Shown: positions 17,410 to 25,354 of the stretch, in pieces | Layout: each line of letters starts with the position of its first letter | Position numbering within the stretch: the first letter of the stretch is position 1 | From: an uncultured Clostridia bacterium | GTDB lineage: Bacteria > Bacillota > Clostridia > Saccharofermentanales > Saccharofermentanaceae | NCBI GenBank assembly: GCA_946537885.1 | Contig: CAMNGC010000006.1 | Span: forward strand, 33,694-97,693 | Direction: 5' to 3' | Length of the DNA: 64,000 nucleotides | The notes under the pieces: model-generated | The model's database searches: none | What the model was told of the DNA's origin: nothing | Seen by the model: only the letters and a program-made list of their open reading frames with translations | Made by a program: the position numbers and the translations under genes

Positions 17410-18924
17410 ATGAGTCAGGTTAGAAACATTATGAGCGGAAAGGACATGATGGGACGCAGGTTCCATTTCGTTCGATTCATCGTCATATATCTCGTGTTGT
17501 GTATCGCGGGTATTGCTTTCCTTGCTTTCTATTTTAATGAACTGATCGTAACTCACGATGAAGAACTTACGACACAGATCGGAAGTCTGGTGGCAGAGAA
17601 AATGGATCATTCCATCAGATATATGTCGGATTCGGTAGAGAATATGGGGCAGGTCATCGATACACAGGATGTTATGGACACCCCCACGACATACGAAGAA
17701 TTGATAGGAAGTGTGGATGAAGCAACCTACGAGAGTCTTGGTCTTATAGCTCCTGACGGAACTGTTTATGCTACGGAAGCAGAGATCAATGAATTTGAGA
17801 AATGGGAACTGTTGGCAGTGGCAGAAGAGGCTCATGACGGCCAAGTTGCGATGTCGTCTCCCTATCGTTCCTCCATAACTGGTAAACAGGTCTTTACGCT
17901 CTTTACGAAGCTCGAAAAGAACGGTGAATATGCAGGCGTCCTGTTTGTGACTTATCCTCTTACCGAGATCGAGAGAATGGCGGACACCAGATCTCTTGAT
18001 AGCAATACTGAAATCTGGCTTATGAATGCTGCCGCAGGAAACATTATTAATTGCAGCGGACAGGAGGACTATCAGCTTGGGAGCTGGAGCAATATCCGTC
18101 TGGTATCCGGTGATATCAACCGCAGTGATATGGATGACTATGAAGAGTGGTTCGATAATATGCGAAAAGGGGACGATTACGGCGTCGTTTCCTTTAATAT
18201 AGGCAAGACAAGGTATACACAGGTCTTTACGAAGATCAATAGTATGGATGGCTGGTATATAGTTATCAGGATCCCGGGCAACTCCCTGTCCTCCGCTTCG
18301 CAGGACTACAGACGAGATGTAATGGTCTTTCTGCTGCTGATGACTCTCGCGACTTTTGCTCTTATGGTCTTCTTCTACAGAAGAAACCGGTTGGAAAACG
18401 AGCTGCTCCAGAATCTGTCGATCCATGACCCGTTAACTGATGTTCTTAACAGAAGAGCATTTGAGGTGAATGCCGACAAGTACATAAGACAGAGGCGAAG
18501 CTGTATCCTTATTTTCCTGGATGTTGATCACTTCAAGGATGTAAATGACAACTTCGGTCACAAGGCGGGAGACCGCGTGCTGATCTCCTTTGCATCTGCA
18601 CTCAAGACACTTTTCGCTGATGACGGTTTTGTCTCGCGATACGGCGGAGATGAATTTGAGGTGCTGGTCACAGGAAACCTTAAGCCCAAAGTCGTAGATA
18701 TGAAGCTTAAAAAGATCAAGCCTATGGTATCCGAGCTTCTTAACAGTTCGACGACTGAAGGGGACAGGAATGATGACTTTTCAGAATACAAGTTTACCTT
18801 CAGTGCCGGACTTGCGATATCTCCTGACAATGGTAAGACTTTACAGGAGTTAAGGCGTGCAGCCGATGAGTCGCTTTATAAGGTGAAGAACGAAGGCCGT
18901 GACGGATTCAGCTGGCATTCTTAA
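17410..18924 (+). CDS. Membrane GGDEF protein with extracytoplasmic sensor (diguanylate cyclase)
   Basis: The 504-residue protein has a membrane helix at about 22-42, a large outside domain (43-300) of Cache-like character, a second helix at about 304-325 (VMVFLLLMTLATFALMV), and a C-terminal GGDEF domain with an intact active-site motif YGGDEFEV at about 411-418. It should make cyclic di-GMP in response to an outside signal. The RxxD inhibitory site expected just upstream of GGDEF is absent (FADDGF there), so product inhibition may be missing. It is coupled to a sugar-binding lipoprotein gene 12 bases upstream, which may present the ligand. Confidence 0.88.
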   Translation: MSQVRNIMSGKDMMGRRFHFVRFIVIYLVLCIAGIAFLAFYFNELIVTHDEELTTQIGSLVAEKMDHSIRYMSDSVENMGQVIDTQDVMDTPTTYEELIGSVDEATYESLGLIAPDGTVYATEAEINEFEKWELLAVAEEAHDGQVAMSSPYRSSITGKQVFTLFTKLEKNGEYAGVLFVTYPLTEIERMADTRSLDSNTEIWLMNAAAGNIINCSGQEDYQLGSWSNIRLVSGDINRSDMDDYEEWFDNMRKGDDYGVVSFNIGKTRYTQVFTKINSMDGWYIVIRIPGNSLSSASQDYRRDVMVFLLLMTLATFALMVFFYRRNRLENELLQNLSIHDPLTDVLNRRAFEVNADKYIRQRRSCILIFLDVDHFKDVNDNFGHKAGDRVLISFASALKTLFADDGFVSRYGGDEFEVLVTGNLKPKVVDMKLKKIKPMVSELLNSSTTEGDRNDDFSEYKFTFSAGLAISPDNGKTLQELRRAADESLYKVKNEGRDGFSWHS

Positions 18925-18935
18925 CAGCTGTTTTT
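18909..18935 (+). terminator. Possible weak terminator overlapping the GGDEF stop codon
   Basis: CAGCTG and CAGCTG pair across a ten-base loop, immediately followed by TTTTT. The stem is only six pairs, so termination may be partial. Confidence 0.4.
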
Positions 18936-19078
18936 GAAAGTTCCGTGCAGGTTTTGTATCATTTTTTACTTTTTTCATTAAGATAGCTTTTGATGCTCGA
19001 AAAAATCTCACACACCAGTTTTTTTGGGGTATAATCGCTTGGAATTATGCATAAGAAAATACTTGAGGTGACTTATAT

Positions 19079-20116
19079 ATGGAAATGCAAATGGAATTCA
19101 TAAGGAAACTGCCGGTGCCCAAGGAACTTAAAGAGCAGTTTCCGCTGGATGAGAAGACAAAGCAGATCAAGGAAGAAAGAGATCGTGAGATCGCTGATAT
19201 CTTTACGGGTAAGGATGATCGTTTCCTCCTGATCATCGGACCTTGTTCCGCTGACCGTGAAGATGCCGTAATGGACTACATGTACCGTTTGGCCAAAGTT
19301 CAGGAACAGGTTAAGGATAAGATCTTTATTATCCCACGCGTATATACCAATAAGCCCAGGACGAAGGGCGTAGGTTATAAGGGAATGCTTCATCAGCCCA
19401 ATCCTGAGACAGATGAGGATATGCTGGCGGGTATCATTGCCATTCGTCAGATGCATACGAGGGTTGTAAAAGAGACAGGATTTACTTGCGCCGAGGAGAT
19501 GCTTTATCCGGCTAATCACCGCTATCTCTCCGATCTTTTAAGCTATGTCGCGGTTGGAGCCCGTTCCGTAGAGAACCAGGAGCACAGGATCGTCGCTTCG
19601 GGAATCGGTATACCTGCAGGCATGAAGAACCCCACTGCCGGTGATCTGTCAGTTATGATGAACTCCATCACAGCGGCTCAGAGCGCTCAGAAGTTTATCT
19701 ACAGAGGTTGGGAGGTCCGTACAAAGGGCAACCCGTTGGCTCATTCCATAATGCGCGGCTATGTTGATAAGTTCGGTCGCAGTCATCCTAACTACCACTA
19801 CGAGGATCTTCTTAATGTGCTGGAACTCTATAACAAGGATGAGTCTTTGGTGAATCCCGCGGTTATCGTTGATACGAATCACAATAATTCCGGCAAGAAG
19901 TATCTCGAACAGATCAGGATTTCCAAGGATGTGCTCTACAGCCGCCGGGTTAACCCTGATATTTCCAAGCTGGTTAAAGGTCTCATGATCGAGAGTTATC
20001 TTGAGGACGGGGCCCAAAAGATCGGGGAAGGATGTTATGGTAAGTCGATCACTGATCCCTGTCTCGGCTGGGAGAAGTCAGAGAAATTGATACTGGAGCT
20101 TGCGGATCTTCTGTAA
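19079..20116 (+). CDS. aroF: 3-deoxy-7-phosphoheptulonate (DAHP) synthase, class I
   Basis: This 345-residue enzyme joins phosphoenolpyruvate and erythrose 4-phosphate, the first step of aromatic amino acid synthesis. Family features: LLIIGPCSADRED near 50-62, PRVYTNKPRTKGVGYKG, GARSVENQEHR, and the metal-site VDTNHNNSGK. It matches the AroF/AroG/AroH type in length and has no fused chorismate mutase or ACT domain. The isozyme letter is a guess. A TATAAT at 19030-19035 precedes a GAGGTGA ribosome binding site, and a terminator follows, so it is transcribed alone. Confidence 0.94.
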   Translation: MEMQMEFIRKLPVPKELKEQFPLDEKTKQIKEERDREIADIFTGKDDRFLLIIGPCSADREDAVMDYMYRLAKVQEQVKDKIFIIPRVYTNKPRTKGVGYKGMLHQPNPETDEDMLAGIIAIRQMHTRVVKETGFTCAEEMLYPANHRYLSDLLSYVAVGARSVENQEHRIVASGIGIPAGMKNPTAGDLSVMMNSITAAQSAQKFIYRGWEVRTKGNPLAHSIMRGYVDKFGRSHPNYHYEDLLNVLELYNKDESLVNPAVIVDTNHNNSGKKYLEQIRISKDVLYSRRVNPDISKLVKGLMIESYLEDGAQKIGEGCYGKSITDPCLGWEKSEKLILELADLL

Positions 20117-20142
20117 GCTGATCTCACAATAGTAGTTAAATA

Positions 20143-20190
20143 GGACCGGCCCTTCCCGGAATGTTTGGCAGGAAGGCCGGGTTCTTTTTG
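20143..20190 (+). terminator. Rho-independent terminator after DAHP synthase
   Basis: GACCGGCCCTTCC pairs with GGAAGGCCGGGTT with one bulge, around a loop of about 14 bases, followed by CTTTTTG. Confidence 0.8.
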
Positions 20191-20278
20191 TTCGGATCTC
20201 ATTTTCGATCGGATCGGGCATGAGTTCGTTCTGCTACATGTCGCCATGTTGATCGCCTTATACTCGGATATATTTCAT

Positions 20279-20309
20279 ATGGCATAAGATGCCATCTTTA
20301 TTTTATAAT
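20279..20309 (+). promoter_or_regulatory. ppx-ppk promoter region with dyad operator candidate
   Basis: ATGGCAT-AAG-ATGCCAT (20279-20295) is a perfect 7-bp dyad ending nine bases before a consensus -10 TATAAT (20304-20309). The dyad covers the space between -35 and -10, where a repressor or a spacer-binding activator would act. Regulator unknown; it does not look like a Pho box. Confidence 0.5.
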
Positions 20310-20337
20310 TAAGACAGTTAAGATCCGGAGATGAGAT

Positions 20338-21876
20338 ATGTCCAAGAAAATCATAGCAGTTATAGATATCGGCTCTCTTACGGCCCGTATTAAGATATTT
20401 GAGATAGATTCAGGCGGCAGGCCCAAGACACTGGAGACAGTCAGGCTTCATACCATGGTGGGAACCAGAAGTTACAGGTCCGGCAATATAGATCCGGAGC
20501 TTTTGGATGAGATCTGCAGATGCCTGGTTAAGTTCGACTTGAAGTGCAGAGAATATAAGGTTTCCAGAGTATTCTGTGTCGCGACCAGTGCTTTCAGAGA
20601 TGCAGGAAACAAAGAAGTCATCATTGAGCAGATCAAGATCAGGACCGGTTTCAGGATCGAGGTTCTGGACAATTCTATGGAGCGTTTTTATCAGAATCTG
20701 GCAGTTAAGGAGAACATGCCTAATTTCAAGGAACTGGTCAGTAACGGTACCATGATCCTGGATATCGGTTCTGCTACAATGCAGGCGACTGTTTATGATA
20801 AATCCGAATTTATCTTTAGCCAGAATATGGTTCTCGGCTCACTAAGGATCTATGAGATGCTGAGCGATCTGCAGAATAGAACAACACATTATGAGGACGT
20901 TCTCGAAGAGTTTATCGCTCAGGATCTTGATGATTATCATGCGGTTGAGCCTAAAGGGATCATATATAAGAGTCTGATCGCTTTTGGCGGGGAGATGGGA
21001 TTTATCAAGATGCTGGCGGGGATCAACAGTGAAGAAAGTTGCATTATGTCCAAAGAGGCTTTCATGAAGGTTTACGAGTACCTGCTTAAGACAAGACCAT
21101 CCGATCTTACGCTCAAGCACAGTATCCCGTCGACGATCGCGCCCCTTCTTCTTCCATCTGCTCTTATTATCAGGAATATGACTGAGTATACGGGAGTAAA
21201 TGAGATCTATTTTCCGCATGTGTCACTGTCTGACGGCATTATTTATAATTATTGCAACAGGTATCTGGGCTATGAGCTGTCAGTCAATCCCGATGAGGAG
21301 CTGGTAAGGGCTGCCAAGAATGTTGCCAAGAGGTATAAGACCAGCCGCAAGCATATAGAATTTGTAGAGAAGGCAGCGCTGGATATTTTCGATGCGTCGG
21401 CAAAATTAAGCGGCATGAAGGAGCGCGACAGGCTTTTACTGAGACTGTCGGCTATACTTCACGAGGTTGGTAAATTTGTGCACGCCAAGGACCATAACAA
21501 TGCCGCATATGCCCTTATCAGGTACACTGATCTGATAGGACTTGACAGTGATGAGCTGGATATAATTGCTTTTGTAGTAAGGCTGTATCCTTCGTCTAAT
21601 CCTTATGATGATTATGAGTATAGCCACTTGCCGACAGCCAAAAAGGTCATGGTATCTAAGCTTACGGCTATGCTTCGGATTGCAGATGCTCTGGATGCTT
21701 CACACCGCGAGAAGGTGAAGAAGATGACTGTAACACTTCAGCCGGATAAGCTGCATATTTCTTGTGAGGCAGCGGCCGATATGTCCTTTGAAGAGTGGGC
21801 TTTTGAACACAGAAGCGGACTTTTCGAGGAGGTAATCGGTGTCAGACCTCAGTTGCGTATCAGGAGGCAATTATAA
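20338..21876 (+). CDS. ppx: Ppx/GppA family exopolyphosphatase
   Basis: The 512-residue protein has the ASKHA-type phosphatase fold: IAVIDIGSLTARIKIFE at the N-terminus (the usual DIGSNS is DIGSLT here), VATSAFRDAGN, and MILDIGSATMQATV around 140. The C-terminal part has an HD-type pattern (LSAILHEVGKFVHAKDHN). The family releases phosphate from polyphosphate or hydrolyses pppGpp. Its stop overlaps the start of ppk by one base (ATAATGG), so the polymer-building and polymer-cutting enzymes are translationally coupled. The LT in place of the usual NS/NT after DIGS is a deviation in the phosphate loop worth noting. Confidence 0.88.
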   Translation: MSKKIIAVIDIGSLTARIKIFEIDSGGRPKTLETVRLHTMVGTRSYRSGNIDPELLDEICRCLVKFDLKCREYKVSRVFCVATSAFRDAGNKEVIIEQIKIRTGFRIEVLDNSMERFYQNLAVKENMPNFKELVSNGTMILDIGSATMQATVYDKSEFIFSQNMVLGSLRIYEMLSDLQNRTTHYEDVLEEFIAQDLDDYHAVEPKGIIYKSLIAFGGEMGFIKMLAGINSEESCIMSKEAFMKVYEYLLKTRPSDLTLKHSIPSTIAPLLLPSALIIRNMTEYTGVNEIYFPHVSLSDGIIYNYCNRYLGYELSVNPDEELVRAAKNVAKRYKTSRKHIEFVEKAALDIFDASAKLSGMKERDRLLLRLSAILHEVGKFVHAKDHNNAAYALIRYTDLIGLDSDELDIIAFVVRLYPSSNPYDDYEYSHLPTAKKVMVSKLTAMLRIADALDASHREKVKKMTVTLQPDKLHISCEAAADMSFEEWAFEHRSGLFEEVIGVRPQLRIRRQL

Positions 21877-24194
21877 TGGCGGTAAAGAAGACAAAAAAGG
21901 ATGCTGTAAAGAATTCTCCCAAGGCGGCTCCGAAGAAGACCGGTAAGACGGCTTCAAAGACAACTGACAAGACAGGTAAGAAAAGCGGCAAGAACAGCAA
22001 ATCCGCTAAACCCGATAAGACAGCCGTTGTCGGTGAGTCGCGTTTTTATAATCGCGAATTGAGCTGGCTGGAGTTTAATGATCGTATTTTGCACGAAGCA
22101 AGAGATACAAAGAATCCTCTGTTGGAAAGACTTAACTTCCTGTCTATAACGGCTTCCAATCTGGATGAGTTCTATATCGTTCGCGTTGCTTCGCTGAGAG
22201 ATATGCAGAGTGTTAATTTCGAAGAAAAGGATATTGCCGGACTGACGGTAGGTGAGCAACTTGCCAGGATCGATGCCAAGACCAGAAAGTCAATGGCTCT
22301 GATGTACTCTACATATAACCGCTCGCTCTTGCCTGCATTGAAGCAGGAAAATATCCTGATCTGTGATTATGATGAACTGGATGACGAAGCAAAAGCTGTT
22401 GCCGATTCATACTTCAAGACGGTTCTCTATCCAATAGTAACCCCCATGGCTGTTGACGCTTCGAGGCCTTTTCCGCTTATCTATAACAGGATGCTTAACC
22501 TCTGTGTCATGCTTGAGGGAAGCGGTATCGTAAGCGGTCGGGAAGATGACAAGGCGACAGCCGGGACGGACAGTAAAGCAGACGACAGTGAGATCAACTA
22601 TGTGACTTTACAGATCCCGAATGTCGTTCCCAGGTTGTTTAAGATCAGGAGAGCGGAAGGCTTTGTATTCGTGCCTGTGGAACAGATAATCTCCGCCAAT
22701 CTCGATATGCTTTTCTTCGGTCAAAAAGTCCTTGCTTCTGCCTGTTACAGAGTTATGCGTAATGCGGATCTTGATATTGACGAAGACGAGGCTGAGGACC
22801 TCTTGAAGGAGATCGAGGAACAGGTCCGTAAGAGAAGGTTCGGCGAGATCATCAGGATCGAAGTTGAGGATGATATCGACGATGCTCTATTAGAGTTTAT
22901 TACAAGTGAGCTGGAGATCAATGATAAGGATATCTTCCGTGTAAACGGTCCTATCGACCTGACATTCCTGTCAAAGGTCGGCTCCATGGTGGGTAAGGAG
23001 AATTACGGGAATCTTCGCTATCCGGCTCACACTCCTGCGGCTCCCGCCATGTTCGGGGAATCGCTGGATAATATTTTCGATCAGATAAGAGAGAAGGATC
23101 GGATCGTTCATCATCCATACGAGAGCTTTGAGCCGGTACTCGAGTTCGTAAGACAGGCGGCGACGGATCCTAATGTGCTTGCCATCAAGCAGACGCTCTA
23201 TCGTGTGTCGAGCCAGTCGCCGATCATCGCATCTCTTCTCGAAGCGGCTAAGAACGGCAAACAGGTTATGGTATTAGTTGAGCTCAAGGCGCGATTTGAT
23301 GAGGAGAATAATATCAACTGGGCTAAGATGCTCGAAAAAGCCGGCTGTCATGTAATCTACGGCCTTGTCGGTCTAAAGACGCATTCCAAGATCACTTTGG
23401 TCGTTCGTCGCGAGGAAGACGGTATCAGGAGATATCTGCATCTGGCTACGGGTAACTACAACGATATAACCGCCAAGATCTATACGGATATCGGTCTGTT
23501 TACGGCATCAGAGAGCTTTGGTGAGGATGCTTCCGAGTTCTTTAATATGCTGTCGGGATATTCTATCCCTACAAGTTGGAGAAGACTTATTCCGGCGCCG
23601 ATCTGGATGAAGGATTATTTTGTAAGTAAGATCAGACGCGAAGCTGAGAATGCCCGGGCCGGAAAGGCTGCGAGGATCGTTGCCAAGATCAATTCACTCG
23701 TTGACGGTACGATCATCAAGGCGCTTTACGATGCATCTCAGGCGGGAGTTAAGATAGATCTGATCGTCAGGGGCATCTGTTGCTTAAGAGCCGCTGTCCC
23801 CGGTCTGTCCGAGAATATAACGGTTCGGTCCATTACAGGACGTTTCCTGGAGCATTCGAGGATTTTCTATTTCTATAATGAGGGGCATGAGGACCTTTTC
23901 CTGGCTTCTGCCGACTGGATGCCCCGTAATCTGAACCGAAGAGTCGAGTTGATGTTCCCTGTGGAGGATCGGGACTGCCGCGCGCGAGTCCTCGAGATCC
24001 TTGAGGTGGAATTAAATGACACGATACGTGCCCACTATCTCGAAGCTGACGGTACCTATCACAAGCTGGATCTTCGCGGTAAGATCAAGCTTGACAGCCA
24101 GGAAGAACTTATTAAACGTGCACAAGCGGCGGTAGCTGACAGGTATGTAGAGAATGAGACGATGTCTTTTGAGCCTGCAGCGCCCGTCGATTGA
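21876..24194 (+). CDS. ppk: Polyphosphate kinase 1 with lysine-rich N-terminal tail
   Basis: PPK1 builds polyphosphate from ATP. Of 772 residues, the core starts at about 52 with FYNRELSWLEFNDRIL. The autophosphorylated histidine lies in LKTHSKITLV, and the second histidine region in RFLEHSRIFYF; SADWMPRNLNRRVELM is the family's C-terminal motif. Before the core is an unusual tail of about 49 residues with 17 lysines plus alanine, serine, threonine and proline (KKTKKDAVK, APKKTGKTASK), resembling histone H1. GlgB and GlgA in this window carry similar tails. AGGAGG inside the end of ppx is the ribosome binding site. Confidence 0.95.
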   Translation: MAVKKTKKDAVKNSPKAAPKKTGKTASKTTDKTGKKSGKNSKSAKPDKTAVVGESRFYNRELSWLEFNDRILHEARDTKNPLLERLNFLSITASNLDEFYIVRVASLRDMQSVNFEEKDIAGLTVGEQLARIDAKTRKSMALMYSTYNRSLLPALKQENILICDYDELDDEAKAVADSYFKTVLYPIVTPMAVDASRPFPLIYNRMLNLCVMLEGSGIVSGREDDKATAGTDSKADDSEINYVTLQIPNVVPRLFKIRRAEGFVFVPVEQIISANLDMLFFGQKVLASACYRVMRNADLDIDEDEAEDLLKEIEEQVRKRRFGEIIRIEVEDDIDDALLEFITSELEINDKDIFRVNGPIDLTFLSKVGSMVGKENYGNLRYPAHTPAAPAMFGESLDNIFDQIREKDRIVHHPYESFEPVLEFVRQAATDPNVLAIKQTLYRVSSQSPIIASLLEAAKNGKQVMVLVELKARFDEENNINWAKMLEKAGCHVIYGLVGLKTHSKITLVVRREEDGIRRYLHLATGNYNDITAKIYTDIGLFTASESFGEDASEFFNMLSGYSIPTSWRRLIPAPIWMKDYFVSKIRREAENARAGKAARIVAKINSLVDGTIIKALYDASQAGVKIDLIVRGICCLRAAVPGLSENITVRSITGRFLEHSRIFYFYNEGHEDLFLASADWMPRNLNRRVELMFPVEDRDCRARVLEILEVELNDTIRAHYLEADGTYHKLDLRGKIKLDSQEELIKRAQAAVADRYVENETMSFEPAAPVD

Positions 24195-24217
24195 AATAAT
24201 AATCAGGAGAGCATTTT

Positions 24218-25330
24218 ATGAGCGTTATTATCAAAGATTACCCCTCGGCATCTCAGCCGGGTAAATACGATAAGCTGTCCAAGCAGTTTGTCATGACAAG
24301 TCCCAACGGATTAGAGGCATCGATCCTTACCTACGGTGCCTTGATCTCAAACCTTATGATACCTGACTCTAAGGGGAAGATAGCCGATGTAGTTCTGGGG
24401 CTTAAAGGCCTTGATGAGTATATGGCTTCCGGCGCCAATCACGGTTCCATAGTCGGAAGATCAGCTAACAGGATCTCGGGTGCGTCCTTTGAGATCAATG
24501 GTAACAAATATCAGATACCCGCTAATGACGGTCCCAATAATCTTCACAGCGGTAAGCCTGCCTATCAGAATGTCTTCTGGGATGGCAAGGTGATCTCGAG
24601 AGCCGGAGCGAACAAGATGGTGGAGGGATCCGGGATCAAAGGGATCGATGATGTTATCGACGATGCGGTGCTCCTAAGCTACACATCACCGGATGGAGCT
24701 TGCGGTTTCCCGGGCAATCTCGATACTCAGGTCCTCTACGCATGGACTGAGGATGACACCTTACTGATCCTTTATAGAGGTCTGTCGGACAAGGATACGA
24801 TTTTCGCTCCTACAAACCATGCATACTTCAATCTCGCTGGTCACAATTCCGGATCGGTTGCCGATCATCTGCTTATGATCGATGCGGATCAGGTTACTCT
24901 CAAGGATGAGTTTAATTGTCCTGACGGAAGATATATGGATGTAGAAGGGACGATCTTCGATTTCAGAAATGCCGATAAGGTGGCCAAAGTTCTTACTCGT
25001 GAACATCCTCAGACAGATGCTGCCATGGGTATAGACCAGAACTACTGTCTTAATATCGAACCCGGCAGATTCAGCTTCATCGCTTCGCTTGTTGAGCCTA
25101 AGAGCGGACGCGCAATGGAAGTCCTGACGGATCTTCCCGGTATGCAGATCTATGCAGGTAATCATCTTGGCGGCAATGATCAGAAGGGTGATATACCTTA
25201 TAAGCCATACGATGCAATCTGTCTTGAGGCCCAGATGTATCCGAATGCGATCAATATCCCTGAATTTGATTCCCCGGTGATCAAGGCCGGAGTAGCATCA
25301 TATCATGCATGTGGATATAGATTCGTCTGA
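24218..25330 (+). CDS. galM: Aldose 1-epimerase (galactose mutarotase)
   Basis: The 370-residue enzyme interconverts alpha and beta forms of galactose or glucose. Family marks: TYGALISNLMIPD near 36, GRSANRISGASFEING, the catalytic histidine in TNHAYFNLAGH, and the catalytic glutamate in AICLEAQMYPNAIN. No signal peptide, so cytoplasmic. It starts 23 bases after ppk with an AGGAGAG site, and the cellulase follows 24 bases later, so it may handle sugars released by that enzyme. Confidence 0.92.
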   Translation: MSVIIKDYPSASQPGKYDKLSKQFVMTSPNGLEASILTYGALISNLMIPDSKGKIADVVLGLKGLDEYMASGANHGSIVGRSANRISGASFEINGNKYQIPANDGPNNLHSGKPAYQNVFWDGKVISRAGANKMVEGSGIKGIDDVIDDAVLLSYTSPDGACGFPGNLDTQVLYAWTEDDTLLILYRGLSDKDTIFAPTNHAYFNLAGHNSGSVADHLLMIDADQVTLKDEFNCPDGRYMDVEGTIFDFRNADKVAKVLTREHPQTDAAMGIDQNYCLNIEPGRFSFIASLVEPKSGRAMEVLTDLPGMQIYAGNHLGGNDQKGDIPYKPYDAICLEAQMYPNAINIPEFDSPVIKAGVASYHACGYRFV

Positions 25331-25354
25331 TAAAGCTAATACGGAGAAATAACA

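Noticed and set aside
17362-18426. 354-aa minus-strand ORF
   Set aside because: Antisense to the GGDEF gene, whose membrane helices and GGDEF motif are clear; the antisense product has no recognisable domain.
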